A stretch of DNA of 64,000 bases from Pseudomonadales bacterium (GTDB taxonomy: Bacteria > Pseudomonadota > Gammaproteobacteria > Pseudomonadales > Pseudohongiellaceae), in assembly GCA_023257655.1 (NCBI GenBank), contig JALRBQ010000013.1:237998-301997 (forward strand). Reading direction: 5' to 3'. How positions within the stretch are numbered: position 1 is the first letter of the stretch; every line of letters starts with the position of its first letter. The notes below the pieces were generated by a model that did not search any database, was not told the DNA's origin, and worked only from the letters and a program-made list of their open reading frames with translations. A program made the translations under genes and the position numbers. Positions 57,967 through 64,000 of the stretch are shown here, piece by piece.

Positions 57967-59026
57967 CACCCCTACCAGCCAGAACGATGTCACCTTTATC
58001 TGATAACTTACGCGCGATTCTCATAATATTTTTCTGAGCAGATTCAACATCCGTGATTCTCACCGGACCTTTGGCTTCCATCTCATCGAGGAACATCACG
58101 CGAGCGCGCTGTGACATATTATCGAGGAATTTATCTTTTACCGCCTCATCAGAAGCCTTCAGCGCGACCATTAACATATCCATCTCTATGCTACGCATCA
58201 GAGTCTGAATGCTGCGATTATCCAAGCCGCTAAGATTATCAAAGGTAAACATGTTGTCTTGTATCTTCATGCACAGCTCATCATCTATGCTTGCGACACC
58301 CTCAAGAATCTTGCTCTCCAGTTCCACTTTCGTGAAATTCATTATCTTGGCTGCCGTTTTAACGCCACCGAAGTTAGACGATTTGGCGCTAGAGTTATTC
58401 GAGAATTGCTGCTGCATAATTGACTCGAGTTCCTCCATTGCAGATGGCTGTACCGTGTCCAATAGAGCCACTCGCTGAATAACTTCTGGCCGTATTTCCG
58501 GTGCGAGGAAGTTCAGCACGTCGGCAGCCACATCGTATTCAACGAGTGAAAGAATAATAGCAATAACCTGGGGATGCTCGTGCTGAATCATCTCGCCGAT
58601 TGATCGAGCGTCCATCCATCGCAATGTCTCCATGCCACGATTGGAAGAACTAGGCATAATTCGACCAAGGACAGTCGCGGCCTTATCTGCTCCTAGTGCT
58701 CGCTTAAACACGTTTTCAACATAGTCCACGGTGCCAAGACCGAGGTTTGTCTGTTTTTTGATAGTAGCTACAAAATCATCGAGTACAATATTTACAGCCT
58801 CCTGAGAGAGGTCGGATACAGACACCATTTGAGCGCCCAATGATTGCACTTCGCGGGGCGACAGATACTTTAATATGTCGGCGGCTTGCTGCTCACCGAG
58901 CAACAGCATAATGACTGCTGCGCGTTGCGTCGTCGTCATTATCTCTAGTTCTGTGCGAACGCTATCTGGAATGGCTACTTCCGTTCCGGGTGCATTCTTG
59001 TCTACTGCTTTTGCTTCAGCTGCCAT
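57953..59026 (-). CDS. fliG: Flagellar motor switch protein FliG
   Basis: The 357-residue protein has the N-terminal FliF-binding domain, the middle domain with the EHPQ motif (IQHEHPQVIAIILSL) and the C-terminal torque domain ending with residues that face the stator (DEMEAKGPVRITDVESAQ). It starts 7 bp after fliF, as usual. Confidence 0.96.
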   Translation of the reverse strand: MAAEAKAVDKNAPGTEVAIPDSVRTELEIMTTTQRAAVIMLLLGEQQAADILKYLSPREVQSLGAQMVSVSDLSQEAVNIVLDDFVATIKKQTNLGLGTVDYVENVFKRALGADKAATVLGRIMPSSSNRGMETLRWMDARSIGEMIQHEHPQVIAIILSLVEYDVAADVLNFLAPEIRPEVIQRVALLDTVQPSAMEELESIMQQQFSNNSSAKSSNFGGVKTAAKIMNFTKVELESKILEGVASIDDELCMKIQDNMFTFDNLSGLDNRSIQTLMRSIEMDMLMVALKASDEAVKDKFLDNMSQRARVMFLDEMEAKGPVRITDVESAQKNIMRIARKLSDKGDIVLAGRGDDFV

Positions 59027-59033
59027 AATGACC

Positions 59034-60836
59034 TCAGTTTATCTTTATCATCTTCTTCAATACGTTAGCGACACGGCCAGAATCTTCTGCTACCAACAGC
59101 CTAATAAGTGCAACCTTGTCATCGTAGGTATTTGCGGTATCCAGCATATCTGCAGATATCGTTGACTTCTTCGGTTTGAGCTTGGCCTTGATGTCTTCAA
59201 GACTCTCACCATCGCCTAGACTGATCATTGCAAGATCCTCTTCTGACAACTCACCATCTGCAAGAGCTTTCGGAGTTGACTGCAGCAGATCCGGCTTCGG
59301 CAAGTAAAGTTTCACAATCGGTCGAATTATAAGCAGCGTCAACAGGATGAACGCCACCGATACTGCTCCAAGCTTAATAAGCGCAACAATCGATGGATTC
59401 TCGTACCATTCAACAGGGTTGGGAATATCGATAATTGGTCGAAACGGTGTCGCAATCACTGTAACTTGATCACCGCGCTCAGCGGAATAACCTATAGCAC
59501 CCTGAATAAGACTTCTAACATTTTCAATAAGCGCCTCGTCCACTGTGATCTGCTGTCCACCAAACTCCGCAAGCTCAGCATTTTGGTTAAGCACGACAGC
59601 AACTGACATTTGCACTAGTTGGCCGACCTGATTTCTGGTATAGCGTAGTGTTCTATCCAGCTCATAGTTGCGGGTGGTGCGATTTGATACCGATGTCGGC
59701 CCGGTTTCTGTTCCACCAGTTTGGGCCTGATCTGCCTGATCTATCACCTGTGTATCATTTGGTACTACGTTCGTTGTAGCACCTGGAACACCAGAGGCTG
59801 AGCGAGAGCTAGTCTGATCTGTCGATAAGACCTCTGATCGCGTGATTGGGCCTGAGCCATTACCGTCATAATCTTCAACCGCGACTTCTTGCTGAGTGAA
59901 ATCCAGCACCACATCGACATCCGTGCGTATATTTTCGCGACCAAGCAATGGTTCTAACAATTGTTCGATGCGAGTTCGATAGTCTTCTTCCACAGAACGC
60001 TCGTAGCCGGATTGCAAGGTGGCTTCGGTCAGGCTCGGTGTTAATGAATTTGTCAGCAAGTTGCCCATGTTATCAACGACAGAAACATCGTTTACCGCTA
60101 AATAAGGCACACTGGAAGACACCAGATAGGTAATCGCTTGCACTTGGGACTGAGTCACGGTACGTCCCTTAAAAGGTGTTACGACAACCGATGCTTTGGT
60201 TGGTGTGCGGCTACGCACGAAAGCCGATTGTCTGGCTGCGGCAATATGTACCCGAGCAGACTCTATCGTCGCGATGCGAACTATACTCTTGGCTAACTCA
60301 TTTTCTATAGTAGCTGTATACCGAGCCTCCTCCATAAATTGACTGGTAGTCATTGAGCTCTGGATATCAATATCGGAGAAAGTCTGTTGCCCCACAGACT
60401 GCGGCAAACCCGCGGATGCGAGCAGCATGCGCGCCTCATGGTAGCGGTCTACGGGTACCTCCAGATTGCCATTTTGAATCGCAATTCGAACGGGAATGTC
60501 GCTCCCTACAAGAAGATCAAAGGCGGCTGACGAATCAGATTCCGTCATTTCTGGAAACAGACTGCGGTAATCCCCCTCATCTATCCACAGATACAACATC
60601 ACAAACGCAAAGAGAACAAGAAGGAGTACTATCCCTGGAAGGGATTTTTTTACCAGAGGTTGTGCGATAATTTCAGCTAATGTAGGAAATTTCCCAGCCT
60701 GTTCGAGCTGATCCTTCGCCACCACAACAGCGGTGTTTGCCTCGCGCGAAGTACTGTTTTGATTAGCGGTTACCGCTCCTCCGCTACTCGGAATTGTTAG
60801 TGTCTGATTAGGACTTTGTGCAATCGCAGTTGCCAT
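59034..60836 (-). CDS. fliF: Flagellar MS-ring protein FliF
   Basis: The 600-residue protein has an N-terminal TM helix (SLPGIVLLLVLFAFVMLYLW), the periplasmic ring domains, and a second TM helix near residues 480-505. The C-terminal tail (VANVLKKMIKIN) binds FliG. FliF forms the MS ring, the base of the flagellum. fliE precedes it by 16 bp. Confidence 0.96.
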   Translation of the reverse strand: MATAIAQSPNQTLTIPSSGGAVTANQNSTSREANTAVVVAKDQLEQAGKFPTLAEIIAQPLVKKSLPGIVLLLVLFAFVMLYLWIDEGDYRSLFPEMTESDSSAAFDLLVGSDIPVRIAIQNGNLEVPVDRYHEARMLLASAGLPQSVGQQTFSDIDIQSSMTTSQFMEEARYTATIENELAKSIVRIATIESARVHIAAARQSAFVRSRTPTKASVVVTPFKGRTVTQSQVQAITYLVSSSVPYLAVNDVSVVDNMGNLLTNSLTPSLTEATLQSGYERSVEEDYRTRIEQLLEPLLGRENIRTDVDVVLDFTQQEVAVEDYDGNGSGPITRSEVLSTDQTSSRSASGVPGATTNVVPNDTQVIDQADQAQTGGTETGPTSVSNRTTRNYELDRTLRYTRNQVGQLVQMSVAVVLNQNAELAEFGGQQITVDEALIENVRSLIQGAIGYSAERGDQVTVIATPFRPIIDIPNPVEWYENPSIVALIKLGAVSVAFILLTLLIIRPIVKLYLPKPDLLQSTPKALADGELSEEDLAMISLGDGESLEDIKAKLKPKKSTISADMLDTANTYDDKVALIRLLVAEDSGRVANVLKKMIKIN

Positions 60837-60852
60837 TTTCTATACCCCTGCT

Positions 60853-61224
60853 CTAAACCGGCATATTCATTATGTCTTCATAGGCTTTGAGGACTTTATT
60901 GCGTACTTGCAAGGTAGCCTCAAATGCCAGTGAAGATTTTTGCATAGACATTACCAGATCAGTCAGCTCGATATCCTCACCCATTTCAAAGCGAGTCATG
61001 AGAGCGCTACTCTGATCCTGTAATTGATTGACTTGACGCATGCTGTCCATAAAAGCACGACTAATTACATCATTAAAATTGCTCGCACTTGGCGTGTTGA
61101 TTTGCGTAGCATTTACGCCGAGCTGTTGGCGTAATTCGGAAGGTTGTATCTGAGGTTGTTCACCTACTCGCGTCTGATAATCTCTAATTTGTGCCAAAAT
61201 TCCACTTACATCGCTTATAGCCAT
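60853..61224 (-). CDS. fliE: Flagellar rod-junction protein FliE
   Basis: The 123-residue protein has the family C-terminal pattern DIELTDLVMSMQKSSLAFEA followed by TLQVRNKVLKAYEDIMNMPV. FliE joins the MS ring to the rod and is the first export substrate. It starts 9 bp after the sigma-54 activator gene. Confidence 0.95.
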   Translation of the reverse strand: MAISDVSGILAQIRDYQTRVGEQPQIQPSELRQQLGVNATQINTPSASNFNDVISRAFMDSMRQVNQLQDQSSALMTRFEMGEDIELTDLVMSMQKSSLAFEATLQVRNKVLKAYEDIMNMPV

Positions 61225-61233
61225 AAATTTCTC

Positions 61234-62229
61234 CTACCGCGAGTAGATGCGGGGAACGTCCATCCCCTGCTGCCGCATGCGCTGTAATTTATATCGCAGC
61301 GTGCGCTCAGAAATGCCTAACACGTCCGCAGCTTCGCTGCGACTCGCAGTTTTTCTAACGGCTGCCACGATCTGCTGATATTCATTTGCAGCAGTCGATT
61401 GATGCAATGTTGACACGTGCACTTGCATGTCATTGTCCCTGCTCGGACTTAACTCCGTATGATCAAACATCAAGTCTGAGACTTGAATGCTATCGCTTTC
61501 GCACAGCAGCATGGCGCGAGCCATCACGTTTTCCAATTCACGGACATTGCCCGGCCAACTGTGTTGCATAAGAGCCATCAGTGCACCTTCGCTTAATTCG
61601 GGGAGCACGCGGCCTTCGGCATATTTCTGCATCAACAGTAATGCCAAGGGTTTGATATCCATTGGTCGAGCGGCGAGGCTCGGTATTTTGAGTGAGAAGG
61701 TGTTGAGGCGATAAAAAAGGTCCTCGCGGAACATGCCACTCTCTATATGTCGCTGCAAGTTAATATTCGTTGCGGCGACCACGCGCACATTCACCTCTAT
61801 CTCGCGCTTGCCACCAATTCTGGTCAACTTCCTCTCCTGCAGGACCCGCAGCAACTTGGGTTGCAATTCGAGCGGCATCTCCCCAATTTCGTCCAGGAAT
61901 AAGGTGCCTCCGTCGGCCTGTTCGAAGCATCCTGCATGCGCGACCGCGGCCCCGGTGAAGGAGCCTTTTTCGTGCCCAAACAACATGTCCTCCGCCAAAG
62001 TAGGAGTTATAGCCGAGCAGTTAATCGCAATAAACGGGGCGTCAGCTCGAGCCGAGCTCTCATGGACGACTCGCGCCATGATTTCTTTGCCGGCTCCGGT
62101 TGGACCAGTAATCATTACCGGCATCGCGCTCTGTCCGACCTTGCAGGCCATCTTGAAGACCGCTGCGCTGGCAGGGTCGACGAAGACAAAAGGCTGCTCG
62201 GGCGCAGTCTCTTTGTGGTTTGGGTACAT
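61234..62229 (-). CDS. Sigma-54 activator, FleR/FlrC-like without receiver domain
   Basis: The 331-residue protein is a AAA+ activator of sigma-54 polymerase. It has Walker A GPTGAGKE (about 41-48), the sigma-contact loop GSFTGA, Walker B GGTLFLDEIGEM and a C-terminal Fis-type helix-turn-helix (RSEAADVLGISERTLRYKLQRM). FleR/FlrC has an N-terminal receiver and a partner kinase; both are missing here, so it must work without phosphorylation or with a separate signal. The gene heads the flagellar operon, 9 bp before fliE, behind a sigma-54 promoter. Confidence 0.9.
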   Translation of the reverse strand: MYPNHKETAPEQPFVFVDPASAAVFKMACKVGQSAMPVMITGPTGAGKEIMARVVHESSARADAPFIAINCSAITPTLAEDMLFGHEKGSFTGAAVAHAGCFEQADGGTLFLDEIGEMPLELQPKLLRVLQERKLTRIGGKREIEVNVRVVAATNINLQRHIESGMFREDLFYRLNTFSLKIPSLAARPMDIKPLALLLMQKYAEGRVLPELSEGALMALMQHSWPGNVRELENVMARAMLLCESDSIQVSDLMFDHTELSPSRDNDMQVHVSTLHQSTAANEYQQIVAAVRKTASRSEAADVLGISERTLRYKLQRMRQQGMDVPRIYSR

Positions 62230-62270
62230 TTTGCTTACCTGGTTGTCATTATGCGTACTGCAAACCGTTA

Positions 62271-62286
62271 AGCAAACAAGATGCCA
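62271..62286 (-). promoter_or_regulatory. Sigma-54 promoter of the flagellar operon
   Basis: On the minus strand the site reads TGGCATCTTGTTTGCT, with GG and GC separated by ten bases as required at -24 and -12. It matches the consensus TGGCAC-N5-TTGCW except for one base. The start of transcription would be near 62260, about 30 bases before the activator start codon. Confidence 0.75.
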
Positions 62287-62327
62287 ATAATTATTAGTCT
62301 ATAATAATCAATAGCTTAGTGATTGGA

Positions 62328-62343
62328 TGTCAAGATATTGACA
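62328..62343. promoter_or_regulatory. FleQ-type palindrome upstream of the sigma-54 promoter
   Basis: The site reads TGTCAATATCTTGACA on the minus strand, a near-palindrome close to the GTCA-N6-TGAC FleQ box of Pseudomonas. It lies about 40 bases upstream of the -24 element, a typical enhancer position, and could bind the FleQ-like protein encoded next to it. Confidence 0.55.
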
Positions 62344-62399
62344 CTTTTTGCGCGGTTTTGGCTGGGCCGGGCAAGCAACGCTTTCGCGTTGTCGGAGGA

Positions 62400-63527
62400 T
62401 CAATCTGCGCGAGAGCTGATCCCGTACCGAGCCAGCTTTTGGATAAACGTGGTTCTCTCCATGGAAAGAAGCTTGGCAGCCTTGGTTTGTTGCCCAGCTT
62501 CACGTAGTGAAGCACGCAAAAGACACATCTCGAAGCGCTCCAACAATTTTTTTGCGTTAACCCCCTCGGCTGGAAAGCTACCGAGAACTTCCACATTTTT
62601 CAGCGCCTCTTCGATTATCTGATTGGCATCTTTGGGCTGGTCGTTGTTTTGCGCATTACCGATTTGAAAAAAATCCAGCACATCCGCTTCACTGCTTGGA
62701 GGAAAGACTATTTCGCCCGAGGATGGCTGCTCCTCGGACTCTACTTGAGATTGAACGGTTGACAGCATACTACTACTCATCAAGGTCGGCGGCAGTCTGA
62801 AAATATCGATTTCGCTTCCCGGGAAAATCGCACTCATTCGGAGCGTGAAATTCGACAACTCACGCAAGTTACCGGGCCAATCGTAAGCCTGTAACACGCT
62901 CATAGACCTCGCGCTGAAACTTATCGGAGAATTCCCTTCCGGCTTGTGCTTTAGCGCAAAATATTCAACGAAAGGGCTTATCTGCTCGGCCCTTACACGC
63001 AAGGGCGGAACCATCAGTGGGATTACGTTAAGACGGAAGTAAAGATCCTCGCGAAATTTATGCTCACTCACCATTTCCTCGAGATTCTTATGCGTCGCGG
63101 CTACGATACGCACATCTACGTGTATTTGGTCGCCCGCTCCACCCAGGGGCTCTACAAAGCCGTCTTCGATAAACCGCAACAGCTTGACTTGAAGGCTCAG
63201 AGGCATGTCGCCGATTTCGTCGAGGAACAAAATGCCTCCATCGGCGGCTTCCACCCGACCTTTCCGATCGGTCAATGCTCCCGTATAGGCGCCTTTGCGG
63301 TAACCAAATAATTCGCTCTCGAGCAGATCTTGCGGTATAGCGGCGCAATTTAATGCCACCAGGGGTTTAGCGGCGCGTTTCGACAAGGCGTGCAGCTGGC
63401 GGCACGCCACCTCTTTGCCAGAACCGGTCTCACCGCGCACCAAAACAGGTGCCTCACTACGGGCAGCCGCGTGGAGATAGCGTTGAAATTCAACCATCGG
63501 GGGAGAGCTATCGAGAAAAGGCTGCAT
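62400..63527 (-). CDS. Sigma-54 activator, FleQ-like without N-terminal domain
   Basis: From ATG 63527 the protein has 375 residues; upstream TTG 63578 would place the start inside the palindrome at 63572-63589. The AAA+ domain has Walker A GETGSGKE, the sigma-contact loop GAYTGA (Tyr for the usual Phe) and Walker B GGILFLDEIGDM. A linker of about 75 residues and a C-terminal Fis-type helix-turn-helix (QTKAAKLLSMERTTFIQKL) follow. The N-terminal FleQ domain of master regulators is absent, so control by c-di-GMP through that domain is unlikely. It is probably the upper regulator of the flagellar operon. Confidence 0.85.
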   Translation of the reverse strand: MQPFLDSSPPMVEFQRYLHAAARSEAPVLVRGETGSGKEVACRQLHALSKRAAKPLVALNCAAIPQDLLESELFGYRKGAYTGALTDRKGRVEAADGGILFLDEIGDMPLSLQVKLLRFIEDGFVEPLGGAGDQIHVDVRIVAATHKNLEEMVSEHKFREDLYFRLNVIPLMVPPLRVRAEQISPFVEYFALKHKPEGNSPISFSARSMSVLQAYDWPGNLRELSNFTLRMSAIFPGSEIDIFRLPPTLMSSSMLSTVQSQVESEEQPSSGEIVFPPSSEADVLDFFQIGNAQNNDQPKDANQIIEEALKNVEVLGSFPAEGVNAKKLLERFEMCLLRASLREAGQQTKAAKLLSMERTTFIQKLARYGISSRAD

Positions 63528-63571
63528 TTTGCTGACGATAAATCCTCGAAGAAATGAGTCTGACACAATGG

Positions 63572-63589
63572 GTGTCAAATTTTGGACAC
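63572..63589. promoter_or_regulatory. FleQ-type palindrome upstream of the FleQ-like gene
   Basis: GTGTCAAATTTTGGACAC is a near-perfect palindrome with the GTCA-type core. A second inverted pair TGACAC/GTGTCA (63561-63577) overlaps it. The site lies about 45 bases before the ATG at 63527 and may serve autoregulation. A TTGACA on the minus strand (63573-63578) could be the -35 box. Confidence 0.45.
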
Positions 63590-64000
63590 AAGTCTAAACT
63601 ATTTTTCGCGAGCGATGGGTAACAGAAACGGTGGAAATTAGTATCGATACGTATCGTTTTTTGAGTGAGTCGAAAGTAACAATCTGCACTTCGGTAACGC
63701 ATAGAGGCAATTGGGCACAAACGACTATGCGGCGTACGGCCTACAACTTCTGGCAGGGTACTAGGGGCAGTGAGCGAAGAGCTGGCCAGCGACGTTTCAA
63801 CCTGCACAAACACGAGGGGAGATCGAGGCTCGGGGTGACGAGCATAATACGTGATTTCAACTGGCAAATAGGATTAACGCGCTGCGTATCCCGTGTTTAC
63901 CTCGGCTCGTGGTCACCAAACCCCGTGTGCACATGTCATCAATCCTGACTCAGTTACCTGAATCCGTTACCTGAATCAGTTACGAAAATTATGTCGGGTG
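63590..64000. other. Noncoding end region with a 13-bp tandem repeat
   Basis: No convincing gene is seen; open frames on either strand lack ribosome sites and family-like sequence. Near the end GTTACCTGAATC occurs at 63953-63964 and 63966-63977, and GTTAC again at 63979-63983, giving a 13-bp period. The window may end inside an intergenic region before the next gene. Confidence 0.5.

Noticed and set aside
63631..63948. 105-codon frame in the last noncoding stretch
   Set aside because: No ribosome site, unusual composition and no recognisable family.

Overview
The window is a stretch of a gammaproteobacterial chromosome. The evidence is a pepP-ubiH pair, a zapA-6S RNA-fau (ygfA) block, gltB-gltD, and a LexA-controlled imuA-imuB/dnaE2 set. 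Dense codon use, outer-membrane barrels, lipoproteins and TonB parts fit an aerobic Gram-negative, perhaps an environmental or marine relative of Pseudomonadales. The genus cannot be fixed from the sequence alone. There are no tRNA or rRNA genes, transposases, phage genes or CRISPR arrays.

Layout. (1) 1-2708, minus strand: a three-gene run of a D-cysteine desulfhydrase-like enzyme, a beta-propeller lipoprotein, and the start of a secreted protein cut by the window edge. (2) 2822-8127, minus strand: an exported three-subunit molybdenum hydroxylase (2Fe-2S subunit with a Tat signal, molybdopterin subunit, FAD subunit with an extra Fe-S loop) with a membrane cytochrome b and an unknown 139-residue protein. 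(3) 8849-17599, plus strand: gltB-gltD, then an ABC-2 exporter pair. (4) 17602-21793, minus strand: a zinc-ribbon membrane protein, a LysE-type exporter, an ABC exporter, a secreted methyltransferase-like protein and a 62-residue protein. (5) 22045-27387, plus strand: an RND/MMPL exporter broken by an amber codon and a one-base frameshift, a LolA-like periplasmic protein, an outer-membrane barrel and a TetR regulator. (6) 27399-36335: two ubiquinone-type hydroxylases, a MaoC hydratase, a DUF1499 lipoprotein, a BlaI-BlaR1-TonB operon with a striking double operator, pepP, zapA, 6S RNA and fau. (7) 36426-43981: a 30-residue membrane peptide and the SOS mutasome genes (imuA, imuB, dnaE2), each arm with its own LexA box and two envelope-protein genes lying between. 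(8) 44138-46859: a D-aminoacylase-like lipoprotein with altered metal ligands and a convergent secreted protein of unknown role.

(9) From about 46,900 to the end the sequence turns visibly AT-rich. It holds one long minus-strand flagellar operon: a sigma-54 activator, then fliE-F-G-H-I-J-K-L-M-N-O-P-Q-R, flhB and an unknown 175-residue protein. It is preceded by a second sigma-54 activator that resembles FleQ without its N-terminal domain. A good sigma-54 promoter and FleQ-type palindromes precede the operon. No flhA, flhF, fleN, fliA or chemotaxis genes follow flhB, so the set looks like a compact, possibly acquired, basal-body and export module.

The most unusual points are the paired BlaI operator, the doubly broken RND gene, the FlhB with NPMH in place of NPTH, the recent 108-bp duplication in fliK, the two regulators without sensory domains, and the unknown proteins attached to the molybdoenzyme and flagellar operons.
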